From Trichoplax sp. H2 (Eukaryota; Placozoa; Uniplacotomia; Trichoplacea): a stretch of DNA of 64,000 bases. This document shows positions 39,545 through 52,714 of the stretch, piece by piece; positions within the stretch are counted from its first letter, which is position 1, and the number at the start of each line of letters is the position of its first letter. Below the pieces are notes generated by a model, which was given only the letters and a program-made list of their open reading frames with translations, was not told the origin of the DNA and made no database searches. Position numbers and translations under genes: made by a program. The stretch lies in contig NOWV01000040.1 of NCBI GenBank assembly GCA_003344405.1, positions 248,001 through 312,000 on the forward strand, written 5' to 3'.

Positions 39545-42500
39545 TTGTAAGTCTAATTTTTGATTTAATGGAAAAATTATTGCCTAAGAACTGCCCTACA
39601 TTATTAAATTACCATTATCAATTATATTCTGTATCGACATCATCATATACTGTAGAAATACCAGCGAAACTTAATTTGAAACATGCAGCAAAATGAATTT
39701 TTAGAAGAGTTTAATACTTGATTGCTGATCTATGATATGATTTACATTGCAAGGTATTTGAACTGGGATTTGTTGCTTTGCATTGCACTGCAACTCCTAG
39801 TATTTGTTACGGTATTACTTTCCATATCATTAATTTATTTTTGAAATTAGGAAATGATCTAGAACTTATTCTCAGATAGACTTGACTTATATTCTGTATC
39901 TTCGGTAGCCATTTAGTCCAAGCTATTTTTCTTAGCAAAATGCGTATTTAGCAATTACAAAGAAAGATCCGTTTGTATGATTCGGTAATAATGTATGAAA
40001 ATTAGGTTTACATAAGCGATACTCGCTCTACAATAAACTGTAAAATTGAGAAAATTACAAATTTTAACCAATATTAATAAAACAAGTGAATTTAGTGATC
40101 GTAGTAATCGATCTCTTGAGTTACTGATTACAAAAGGCGAAAGATGATTGTTAAATAAATACCTAGTATTGTGGAATAGTGACATTAGCGCTAGCATGAT
40201 AGGCATGTGCACGAAATAGGTAAATATCCCATTAACGGCGGATTTTAAACGGGTGATTACATTTAATTACCATTTCGTAAGGTAAGCAACAAATCGTTTT
40301 AAATCTTGCTGGGGTCATCTCATTTGTATTAAAATAAACTTTTTGCTTTGTTAAATGATAAATGGTAAAAAATGTACATTACTTCATCCACAAACTGCTG
40401 AAATGATACTTAGATTCAATCTACAATTTCTGATAACCTGTATATACGAGTATATGCTGATAGTGTTGTACTTGAATATGTGGATAGTAGAAATGTAGGT
40501 AAATACATATCGTACGATCAAGTCTTGGTCTTAATATTGTTTATTTATTTTTACTGCCGGCTAAGATTAGTCTTCCATGGTATAAGTGAAGATGCTTCGT
40601 CGTTCGTCTTGGTGCTTATAATTAAGTACCGTGATTGCATGTTAGCAATTCTTTGTCTTACATCTCTATTTCGATAGAACGAGAAAGTGGCTATATATTA
40701 GTTTGCATACAAGCGAGATAATAGGACATGATTTTTTATGTTGTACATGGCTTGAAATGGGCAATCTAATGCAGTAAAGTAATCAAAGAAAAAAATTATA
40801 ATAACTGTAAGGTACTGCCATATCTCGTATCATTATTATGGCTCTAGGCTTCCAGCGATCCAATCGAGTACAGTAGTAGAGAGTAGAGTAGATCGTATAG
40901 AGTATTGTGAGTCTACATTTCCAATACTTGGCAGAGCAAATTAAATTAAAAGTAAATTATAGACTCTTCGCCACATATGGATGGGGGGATTGGGGAAGAG
41001 ACAATAACCCTGTACTGATAAAATTGAAGTAGTTGCTACATAATCCGTTGAGTTATGGACAAACCTCCAGAAGTCGGATAATGTCCCAAATGGATATACA
41101 GTATTCTATAACACGCTATACCAGACGGATTATAGCTAGCACGGTATCTATATGTTATACACTATTTATAGCATGGGCGACCGGGATTTATAGGTATAAA
41201 GTATACGAATTAATAAAGTACTGTAGCACTATCGATGATAGCGACGCTACTGATATTTTAACCTTAACGAAACGACTATCCTTATTTATATCACCATATG
41301 CAGTGAAAAATGGTACTCTAAATCCTATCCTTTCCATCCTTAAGCTCTGCGTTGAAGTTATTCAAAGCGTGTGTAGTGTACTGTAGGCCGAATCCGCATC
41401 TATTGTCTTATTTTCAGCCATTCTTTGTAATGGGACAATAGCATACTGTACGACGTAGTGTAATCGTCTTTGATAAGAGTGTCTACTGTTATAATGAGTG
41501 TCGCTGACGTTGATATCATTGATATGCTGTACAGTACTGTGTACACTACAGTACTTGCTAGTACTTATGCTTGTACTGTAGTCACTACAGTACTGTACTG
41601 TACTGTACACTGTACCAGTGTCTGTCTCATTTGAGCCATTGCGAGTACGTAGCGAGTTTATTAATAACATAAGCGAATTAACTAATTATCTTATATAGCA
41701 TATACATATATATTATTATATCAATAATTAATTCTCGTCAGTATAAAATAAGATTTCAAACGATCGTAATCTCGTTGAATGAGCAATGAACGAAAGAGTC
41801 ACGACATAACATGCCATAAATAATTTCACTGTTTGCTGTAATAATAATAATCAATATTGATTTCATACGCGCTTCATGTGATGCAATTACGTCATATATA
41901 TCCACTTCAACCGTGTACCATCAGACAGTACTTTCCTTGTCCAAGAAATCAATCGGGTCTAGCTAAATCGCAAGCATGAAAGTAATCCTGTTCTTGTCTT
42001 ATTAATGTAAGTTTTCTTATTGATTGTCAATTTTACACTCAATTTAGAGTCCAGAAACTTCAATCGATCCTAGTTTCTACTCTACATGATGTAGCCAATG
42101 AGAGTTTTCAATGTACAGTGCTCTGTAATTTGTCAAGCGTTGCTTTCTTGCCCTTATTTTAATGTCTACAAGAACTGATTTGAAAGTCAATAGCCACAGT
42201 CAGATAGGTATCATGACTCCTCATAATCTTGGCTGAAAGTTATTTCTGACAGTATTCATGAAATCGATAGTCAACACTAGATCGCAATATTGCCTTTTTC
42301 GACCAGAGTCGATTATATATTCTACAGCACGGTAGAAATACGAGTCTAACTCTAGTCAGAAATTGATATTGAACAGCATTCAATATGCTCTTAGAAATAT
42401 GAGTACAAAAGGAAATCGTAACCAGTGACAGAGGGGCAAAAAAAAGGAGTGAAAGCCACCCAGTTCAATACAGTTCGTGTACGTGGTAGGCATTGCCCAA

Positions 42501-43321
42501 GTAAATCGATAAAGTAATAGAATCCCAGGCAATCTTGATTCGACTACCGTAGCCAGTGCTTAACGCCTGATAGTGAATTAATGTAGTCGTTCATTGATAA
42601 AGTAAGTGGGATACATTAGTAGAATGAATTGAAATAAATTGGCAATCTTGCCTGTATCAAGCAAATCTTACGAGTGCAACTCTGCTGTCACTGAGGCAAT
42701 CGTAAAAGACTGGTGGAACAGACTTCGTGTCTATGTAAAGTAAATGGATGGACCAAAGACAGATAGTCTTGCCCTTAACTAGCGTAGGATATAGAAGTAC
42801 GAATGTAACGACACAGATGCTAGAGATACTTAGTCAAGTAGACTCAATTATGAAGTAAATTGATGCAATAATAAAATCGAAAGACAGACCTTGCCTTGAC
42901 TTTGACGGATAATCTAGAGCAATAAATGCATAACTGATACCCTATAAAAAGTGCAATTCAATCTACTTGTTTACCCTATAGTAGTTATTTATCAAGTACG
43001 TAAATCATTGCAGTAATAAATAGAATGAAAGGAAAGAAGATAACCTAGCAAATGACTACAACTGACTGTAGAAATTCAGATGCATCTCTTACCTACAGTA
43101 GATGTTATTAATTAATTCACCAGTAGGAAACATCATAGTATTCACTTCCATGGCTAATTTGATACGGGCTGAATCAATTTTATCTTTGTATCTATTTTAG
43201 TAATTAATCGACACAGCGAATTTAGAGAGAGCTACACTAAACTCAAATTTGGCCAAGACTGTACAAGCTATACGTACTGTATATATACGCTTTTGCGTCA
43301 ATCAATCACCTAACCTACAAG
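39545..43321. other. Spacer between SID1 copies 1 and 2
   Basis: No gene is firmly supported. The frame 41033-41386 (117 aa, one hydrophobic segment) is the longest open frame but matches nothing known. A palindromic GTAC repeat cluster lies at 41527-41616. From about 42290 to 42960 there are weak, diverged repeats with the shared pattern GTAAAT.GAT...AATA.AATCG...AGGCAATCTTG. Confidence 0.5.
41527..41616. repeat. TACAGTACTGTAC-type palindromic repeat cluster
   Basis: A dense run of GTACAGTACTGTG, TACAGTACTTG and ACAGTACTGTACTGTACTG units, self-complementary throughout. Same family as the cluster upstream of SID1 copy 1. It lies about 1.7 kb before SID1 copy 2. Confidence 0.8.
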
Positions 43322-46300
43322 ATGATATCGTCGCGCATCCAGCAGTTTATCTTAATTATACAACTGACTTTGTTGATTTGCTCATTGTGCTGTCATGGAA
43401 AGCGCAACTACATTGACCTGCAAAGTGGCACATCCAAAAGTTTTCGCGGAAATGTTACCAATATGGCATCGAAATTTCACTACTTTCAGTATAATATTTC
43501 TTCTCCATGGAAAAATCGGGTTAGTCCATTATCTATAGATGAATCAAGTAATACATTGCTAAATGGATTACTGTAGGTTAAGATAAAATGTACCGGTAAA
43601 TATTTATTTACAATAGTTTACTAGAAGATTTACTAGTCTACTTGTAATCTGGAAATGGATATTGTATGCTTCCTTTTTGATGCTAATGAATAATATATAC
43701 GAAATTAATAGATGTAAATTATACTAATGATAGATGAACACTATTCGCGTCACTACGACTTCCGATGATGCCAGTATTGCACTTCCGATCTTGGTCGTCA
43801 TCCAACAAAATCGTTTTGCTACCTCATGGCAATTGCCTCTTTTAATAGAAAAGTAAGACTTCTTTAATTAATCACTTCACAAATCTTAAACTTGATCGAT
43901 CAGTTGATGATCTAGAAATGATACTTGCAGTCTCAGTAGTTGTAAAATCTGCTCTGCGCTTATTGTTAGTACGGGATCCTAATTGTTAAAATCAAACTTT
44001 TACTGACGCTTGATGTTTATTAGACACTATAGCAATTCGGCTAGCAGAATTCTATGCCCGTTCGATCAAGGCCAGGTCATAAATATTGTCGTAGAATTTT
44101 CCACTTTCGCCAATGCTACTATACATTACAGCTTTACTGTAGCAACCTTGGAAAATTTCTACTTAGGGTAAGTAGACTTTCATCATGATTTTTCTATACC
44201 TACGCTTATTTTTTTTTGGCATTCTAAAACTACAAACTTTCTCTACAGACACCACCAAAACCATTTTATTGCTTCTCCATCATCACCTATGGTAAGCAGA
44301 CTAAATATTAGATTGCACTGAATTATTTTATTTGTCGAAGTGATAATGTACTCTCTGTAAGCTGCGCTTCAGCGTAATTTCATATGCGGTGAAGTATACA
44401 GGTTTTCCGGTAAACAATATACCCTTGTGGTCATACATTACACTAATGTTAATGAAAGTAAATAAATACGCTGTCAAATTTTATTTATTTTCGTCTATTC
44501 GTATGGTTAAAATTATTTACTGCTGTTGTAAAATGTCTTCAAAATAATAAAATAGGAGCTACTGCTTCCTATAGGCTTCACATTATTACATAAATTAGGC
44601 ACGTCTTACAGCTACCAAGGGCTATCTGTTGTAATCTTAGACTAATTTGGGGCTGCACTACAACTTCCTATATGTGGGCTGACAAATATTTTCGACTTCT
44701 CCAATGTAAATCTTAGTCCTTACTAATACAGTTTTGTTAGAGACTTAGCAGTATCAATTTACAAATGATCGATCAATACGCTAAACGTACTCGACTAATC
44801 CACGTGGATGCCAGTAATATTCCGTTAACACTCTTGTATTTATATCATTCACTCATACCGATTAAAATTATCGTTACTATCTTATATACTGACAGGCCTT
44901 TTGGCAATTGCTAATTCAAATCTTAATCCATATCGACGCAATTTTCTAAGTGATTATCAATATACATATGGTTAACGTAACATAACTTATACTTACTATA
45001 CGCGTATATATGCATTGCACTTTTATTTTTTTAGGTATTTGCCTATAACTTCTTAACCAATGCCGATGCTGTTTCACTGACGTTAAGTTCTAAGAAGTCT
45101 TCATGCGCGGTCGTTTCTGTACAACAACCTGAGGTGAAGATAGATACATAGATGAAACAATTTCAAAAGCTTGTCATAATACTATCATTATCGTAATTAC
45201 AATGTACATTAAGATTTCGTTGCTGTCTTTATTTTGATTTATAATTGGTGATAATTTCTGTATCATATTTCTTTCTCTTAGTGCCCTTTCTTTGACCAAA
45301 TCGATAATATCCGTTACGGAGGTCGATTTCAAACTATGTCAAAATCAAGTTCAATTTCAATACTAGTAATAACCATCATCTGACTGATTGTACTTTTCAT
45401 TTTAGTTCCCATTTACTTTATAGTACTTAACTATTTATACGAATCATAAAGTTAAATCTCTGAAACTACTATATGCTTGATTATTTATTCAATTTTATAT
45501 TTTATGTATTTTAGCGAAAGGATTATGCGAAAGGTTTTCTTGCAATCATAGCCGTCTATGCAGACAATCCAGAATGTGAAGAAGAGATCAAATCCCACAA
45601 CACTAACGCTTGTAAGATTTATTAGTGTCCAATCTCATAGTATATCAAAATGCTGCTTAATTTAAATTATGCAGGCAATAGCATTTCCAGAAATTGAGCT
45701 TTATGTTGCAAAAGCTATCATTTAATAATTGTACAACATTTCTTTCAGTACTTACTAGCAAGGAAATAACAATATCGATAACGCCATCACTAGCTTGTAA
45801 GTTCTATTCTCTCCTAGATAATTACCCCGATTTATTACCTCTGTAGTTTAATAAATTTTTCCCTACTTTCTACCATTAGACCAACGCTATACCATGCCCA
45901 TCTGTTTATGTGTACTTGTATTTCTAAGTATCTACCTAATATCAGCTCTATTGCTAAAATATTGGCGCTACATGTACGAGAAGGCAATTAAGGAGATCGA
46001 AGAAAAATTAGCAAAACAAAATGATCGTAAGGCTTTACCTTGAGTAAATAAATCGAAACTGCTAATGACATGAATTGGTAGTGTTCCACTTAATGAATAC
46101 CGCTTTCTTTCTTGGGAAAACTTGCAGCTACAGGTATCAATAACAGTAATCATGTTGCCAATAACGATACAGCATCGACCAATCACCAACCAGCGAATTC
46201 TACAGAGGCTGAGAGAAATGCAAGTGAACCGGAAGTTCGACACTTAGCCTTACATGCTATAACGCTCTTCACCTTTCATAGGGATATAATTGACATTGAA

Positions 46301-49300
46301 ACTTCTGGTAGCGTTGGTAATGCGACTCAAGAAAGAGTACGTAGTCAATATACTCATATTCTAAGAATCTATGTAGGAGGTACATGATGTACACTGTACA
46401 GTATCAAAGGTACTATCAGGAATTATTTTTTACCGGTCTGAACTATGCCAATGTGATACATTTCGTCTTTCTGCTGATACTACAGTATAGTTTTCGAATC
46501 AGTACTACCACGACAAATAATACGATGTTTTAACCTAGCTTGTGACCATATGACGATAGCAAACGTTTAAGGTAATTTAATCGGCTTTATTGTTACAGAA
46601 GGACGTATCCGATTTAACGCGAATAGAAAACAAGGCAAAAGTTCCAAAGGATTACTTCTGGTATTTATTATTGCAATATTTCGTTTGCGTTAGACCACAC
46701 TACACAGATTCAGCATCACTCTTACCCATTCACCTAGGTATTTATTTCTAATTGGGATATTCTACATCATACCGGCAGTTCAATTAGTATTAGTGTACCA
46801 GAATGTAAGTATATCCACCTAGTACCTTGAGTTTTTGTAGTAACTGCCTAAATACCTAATGAAGTATCAAATTTTCATAGTCTACCCTCGGTTGTTTTGT
46901 ACATGTTACAGCGTAATAATCCACTAATATTCACGTTATCCCTAGCTTGTGTTCTATTCGGGAAATGAGGATGTCTGCTATTACAATTTTAAATGTAGTC
47001 GACCTTTGGGGAGTTTGAGGTAAGAAATTGTTAAATTTTTTAAGCATTGTTATGACTATTGGAAAATCTTTCTTTAGTTGTCAAAGTTCAATATTTGTTT
47101 ACAAAACTGGAGATTCACACTTAAGCTTTAAACGCTAGATATGTAACCCTCATTCAAGTATTCAGTAATATCCAAAATCCAACGCCTTGATTATTTTATC
47201 AATTATCTATATAAATGTATCGCAACACTGTAAATCATCTTACAGCTAACTCGTAAAGCAATACTAATTTCAAATTTTAAAAATTCTCTTCACAATTAAT
47301 ATGAGTTAATGTAGCTGAGTCAGCCTTGTTCAACTTTAGATAAATTATCTATCTATAATAACTGGATAAAAAATTCAACGGAACTAATATTGGATTTGTT
47401 AAATAATAATTCACTATTAGCATTACGTTTACGATAATAGATCATTCAATAGCTTCTTCAGTAACATTGGCTATATAATGTTAGGAGCCTTATTTATAAT
47501 CTTGGTTTCTGGAAAGTATGTTGAACATCTTTTATAGCTAAGTAAAAAAGATATCTTTTTTTAATTTTAAGTAACACTCTGATAAAGGCCTTGTAATTGA
47601 ATTTATAGAAAGTATTTCTATGTTCGGGCGGCAAATAAGTGTATCGCACTTGCCAAGGTTGGTATTGCTTTTAACCGTTATAACTAAGTAATGCAATTCA
47701 CAATGATTGCTGTATATACAACTTATTATTACAATGTAATACAATCGCTATAATTTCTCATTCGGTAGGGATATGGAGTTCCACAGCGCTTTGGGCTTTA
47801 TTTCACTATAGGTATTTCTTATTAAAACTATCAGCGTCAGCTAATCTAGAACTGCTGTGTGAAAGTTATAGCTTAAAATATAACTTAATTGCCAGTGATT
47901 TATGTACAAAGTTTTAAATTATTTACTTTTATATTATTTATAAATATTCGCTTGTAGAGTATGTGACTATATAAATTAATAGTCTGAGGCTAGAAGATTT
48001 TAATTGCTTACTTAACAGTAGATTTTTAAATTCTGAACATAGTAAAGAAACATTTATGTGAATAAGGATTATGTCCTTAAATTTGATATGACGGTTGCGT
48101 TTAATCTTAGATCAGCTTTGCAACATCAATGTGTGTATAAACAGCAAAAATTAATTGATAACGTACTCTTTCTACTTATTTTATATTTGAGAATGTATTC
48201 AAAATAGTATTATTACCCGCTCTCTACGCCCAGGTTTTGCCATGATATTAGAAGGAATCCTCAGCGCTACTTACCACATCTGTCCTAATAGATCGAATTT
48301 TCAATTTGGTAAATTAATACTGTAATAGTTCTAATATGTTAGTAATATTACAGTCTCCGGATATTAAAGGTCCTACTGTACTATTACAAGTCGATACAGG
48401 TGTACTAGTATAGAAGTACAATATCATACTATTCATCACGGCTGGTTCTCATTATTTAACTGATAATATCGACTCTTTGTTGCCTCATTTTACAGATACA
48501 TCATTCATGTTCATCATTGCTATTTTAATCATGGTCCAGCTTTATGTTGTTCGTCATCCAGATTTGATCGCTAGTGCACACCTAATATTCGTTTCATTTA
48601 CCATAATCGTTGGCCTATGCGTCATTGGCGTTGTAAGCTCCAAATTAATATTTTATTTTTGATGTTGAACTGCTATTTATACTTTTTAAATATATTGTGA
48701 ACTAATGGCTTTGATTGAAAATTTAGCTAACGGATGCCTCTCGAGGTGCATGGATTGCTTTCGCAGTATTTCATATCGCCGTAGTCGGTGCATTAACGAT
48801 CCAATATTATCGTTTTGGAACATTTAAATTCGGTAAGGTTTGATTTAGTAAAACCTAATGAATCATTTCAATTTTGATCCGGAATTTAGATGATGAGAAG
48901 TATTCTTTTCACTACCAGGATTTCGTCGATACATAAATTTTCGTCTAGAGCCGCAGAAATTACATCGCTGTAACCAATTATCTCAACCTAGGGTACTCTA
49001 TTATTATGAAGTATAAATATCTTTGTTTCCGTATGCATCATTTAATTCACGTAATATTTTTAACAATTTTTTCCAGGACATCGCCATCTTTATCATCTTT
49101 GTTAACTTGGTCAATGTAGGCCTGTAAGTCGTTTTAATAGCATATAAAATTGCATTCCAGAGTTATTCATAGCCATAATTATGATTTTTACGTTACTTTC
49201 TGTTTTAATCCAAGCTTTCATTGCCATACTGATAGTATTTTTGTTATATTGTTAAAAAGGATGATATATTATCTTGCTGCAGCTCCTGAAGATTTCGGTA

Positions 49301-49981
49301 GTTTCATCCTGGCTATTCTTTTGGTTAACCTTGCCTTATATTTATTTTACTACATTTATAAAAAGGTCAATCAAATTAAAGTCTCTGTAGAGAATTCGAG
49401 TTAAAATTTTATAAACTTGTGCATTAACATCTGCTGATACGGCATTATTCAATTAGATATCCTTCCAATACTCTGAAAAAAAAACGATGCCTTGGTTACC
49501 GATGGTCTTATTTGCTATAACAATTGCGTTATGGGGATTAGCCTTGCACTTCTATTTTCAAGCTGGATCAAACTGGCTGGTATGTAAAAATGAATGTAGT
49601 AGCAATTCGTATAGTCTCAATTCCTTACATACAGTATGCGTAATTGTAAGTATACTAATAATTCGTCAGGTAAGAATTTTATCTTTATTGTCGTTTTTAG
49701 TATACACCTGCTAAGTCACGAGAGTACAATCGAGATTGTATAGTTATGGACTTTTATGATACTCATGATATCTGGCATATGCTTTCTGCTGGTGGAATCT
49801 TTTGCTTTCTCTTGGTAAAATTTTACTATGCGGATATACAGTACTATGCGTAAAAGATCGAGCTTTATATATAGTTAACAATGTAATAACTGGACTTGTA
49901 TTATGTTTTACTATTTAGGTCCTGTTTACGTTAGATGACGACCTTCTTGAACTCCCAAGAAACAAAATTCATCTATTCTAA
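43322..49981 (+). CDS. SID1: SID1/SIDT family multipass transmembrane protein, copy 2 (25 exons, 800 aa)
   Basis: Spliced model of 2403 nt, with the same 25-exon plan as its neighbours. Signal peptide near residues 7-26 ([16 protein letters not shown]). The ectodomain carries LCPFDQ, CAVVSVQ and [12 protein letters not shown] with the family Cys. First helix at about 283-306 ([20 protein letters not shown]), followed by the longest cytosolic loop of the three (exon 10 is 209 nt, Asn/Thr/Ala/Glu-rich). The membrane domain keeps [44 protein letters not shown] and DTSFMF. Predicted metal-site residues are S530, H534, D545, H764 and H768; uniquely, the usual Cys between Ser and His is Thr (SATYH). 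The C terminus is [18 protein letters not shown]. Introns are larger than in copy 1, notably introns 4, 13 and 16 (about 420-740 bp). Likely a membrane protein of endosome, lysosome or cell surface; substrate unknown. Confidence 0.95.
43322..49981 (+). other. Exon map of SID1 copy 2
   Basis: Exons: 43322-43519, 43734-43852, 44024-44167, 44249-44291, 45035-45133, 45282-45365, 45515-45611, 45749-45796, 45880-46026, 46128-46336, 46599-46660, 46738-46804, 46946-47019, 47441-47515, 47609-47657, 47769-47811, 48234-48308, 48496-48632, 48727-48832, 48919-48992, 49077-49123, 49260-49365, 49457-49579, 49701-49814, 49919-49981. All junctions are GT..AG. For exon 24 the acceptor at 49699-49700 was preferred over one 15 bp further on because it reproduces the 114-nt length and the (S/T)PA.SRE.N sequence of the paralogues. 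Confidence 0.87.
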
Positions 49982-52714
49982 TTATCGATTATTAATAATA
50001 ATTACCATTAATAACATTTAGAAACATTATAATGTTGGTAAAAAATACACTATTCCGCTGTAACGATACATTATTAAACACAATCAAAGAAATATTTATA
50101 TACTTAAATCGGGTATATATTCAAGTTTTTATGATGATTACATGCAATAGCACATGAGTCCATAATCCAAGTACTATTAATGCACAGGGAATCTTCGCAC
50201 AATAATAATGATTACAATACTTGATATGAATCTATACTAATAATTTTATTGATTCCGTAAATAAATTAAATTTTTTATCTTCTTTCCGCAAAGAAAGTGG
50301 AAAGTACCGTATCACAATTGATTACTTTTAAAAAAGTAAGATTTTATTTATAACGTAATCCAAATAAAATTAGAAAATAAAAGCTGTAATTTCTATTGAA
50401 ATCGAAGTGAACTAGCGTGAGGTATTCGCTTGTAGATTTTCTGTAATTTTCAATACATTGAAGGCACTTACAGGCGATTAGTTTCACCTAAAGGTGATAC
50501 ATGTGGTTATATATCACATCCTGCAAGTGTATTGATGGCCACAATAAGACCAATCTCTGTAATCCGAGGTACGATTTATCATAAAAAAGTGGTTATTAAT
50601 GTACTACAAAGTAGGAGGGAACGACTTGTATTTAGTAATGTAGCGTAGTCTCAAAAATAGCCTAGGATTAATCGGGTGGTATTTTAAAAAGTTAATTCAT
50701 GCATAAAGTGAAGTTTCACAAATTTTAGTTCTTGTTACAATATTTAAAGACACGTTATCACTTGCATTAACTGACTTCTATGCAATATTCAAAAATTTGG
50801 GAATCATGTATTAAAAAGTAGCTAACAACAAGGACCATAATTGGGCTTCAACTACTAATACTTTAGGCAAAGACGTATGCTGCCTTATTTTATTTTTAAA
50901 CTTAGAAAAAATACATACGGTCAAAGCAACTCTGGCAGCAGAATGCAGATTTATATCGTATATCGCCAAAATCATTTTTATATTAGCAGACCTACATTTA
51001 TACATTAACAACTAATTGATTATCATGCATGATAGATTGAACCTTAAGCTCAAGCTGATAGAATCCGCATAGTCAATACTTTCATCTTAAATATATTATT
51101 TTGCGTTACTGCTCTGCAATTTGAGTTCATCATAGGAATTTTTACCCAAACTTAGGTAATACTACTGTCACAACCGAGATTGCAACATAAAAATTAATAG
51201 GGTTCTTTCCTCTAAAGTGGTCTAATCGTCTTAACTATCTAAGCAACATACTTTAAGCACCCTTTAATCTACCAAACCTAGATTCGATTCTTAGAAGATA
51301 GAATACTCACGTTAAGAATCAAAAATTTACTCTAAAAGCTACTTATTAAAATGACCGATCGAACTCATAACTTACAATCTACTACTAACAACTGATAACC
51401 ATCTGTTATCGACTAACTTATCAACCCTCTTAATTAAGAACTTTGAGGCTTTTATATAGCCTCACAAATTTCGTTGGTGCAAAACAGTAATAAATTTATA
51501 GCTAAATCTACATACTGAATATAATAAGGATCGCAATACACTTTCTATGACATTTAACAGTAGTTAATTAATGGCTAGGTGTTAACATATGATTCATTAC
51601 TTAACAAAATTATATCGTTGATTACGCAATAATTAATTAATTATCACAACTAATGTTATTGCAGGATGCAGATCAATCGTTTCGTAGATTACAACTTGCT
51701 AGCAAGAGCTCCTACTAGATAACGCCATCTACGTATACAAGTCGACGCCATCATGCATCATCATATAACTTAAACCGTACACCAAACTGCATAAAATTCA
51801 TATGCTAATACTTTAGCTACAAGTATATTAGCTTATACGGGTCATCGTTTGGCAACCGAATTGAAGGACAATAAGTTCTATAGTGAGACCTCAGTAATCA
51901 TAAGTGAGATGGCAGCACTAGACATTAACGGACTAGTGATATCAAGGATTTTACCCGTATTTATACATTCATATAACATTTATTTTCATGTTTTTATATG
52001 ATTAAATACAGCTATACTGTGAAATAAGTATAATAATAACTCAAGATTAAAAATCATATCGTGAAGTTATAAATGGCTGATCAACAACTTGAAGATAACT
52101 CCCACTCGGATATGGACCGCTGATGAAATGGAAGTGATAATTCCTTTCATCTTTTCTTCAAGAAAAATATAGCATTGAGTTATTTTGGCGTTTAAAATAC
52201 GAGATAAATACGCCTCAAAACTTCTTCGATCTATTACTAATCGAAAGTAATTCAATATACTATACCTATACATTCACCACCTGACCTATAAACTGATTAA
52301 AAGTAGCAGCAGGAGACAATCAAAAGTATCCCCTTAATGAGTATAAATGAACATAATACATTATGGACCGTAACATATGGACCGTGACAATATGTCAAGA
52401 TCCATATGTATATAGAAAGGACGTACAATTAGCTATACTGAGCAAACTCGACATTTGCTTATACATAGACATAGTAGAACATAAATAGCTTGAGGAAAGA
52501 GCTATTTTGACGGCCCATCAGTCTATTTATTTATATAATTTACTAGTTTGTTTCAAAAAGATAAATCATCCCCTAATTGCAAATGTAGTCTTGCACAAAG
52601 ACGATTTTGATTAGACTATTAGCATAAATTGAAAATGGCAGCTACTACTATTGCTATTTAAGTATTAAACTAACGATTGGGAAGTCAGTATAGTCTAATA
52701 GAACATTTTCAGCT
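49982..52714. other. Spacer between SID1 copies 2 and 3
   Basis: No exon or RNA gene was recognised. It presumably holds the 3' UTR of copy 2 and the promoter of copy 3. Unlike the two other upstream regions, it lacks a dense GTAC palindrome cluster. Confidence 0.5.

Noticed and set aside
41033-41386. 117-aa plus-strand frame between SID1 copies 1 and 2
   Set aside because: It has one hydrophobic stretch but no recognisable family, no signal peptide and no supporting splice pattern; chance is likely, though it is the best remaining candidate in that spacer.
41362-41670. 102-aa minus frame rich in Ser, Thr and Tyr
   Set aside because: It is produced by reading through the palindromic GTAC repeats, which give low-complexity translation on both strands.
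45968-46243. 91-aa minus frame inside SID1 copy 2
   Set aside because: Antisense to exons 9 and 10 of the SID1 gene, which align to the paralogues.
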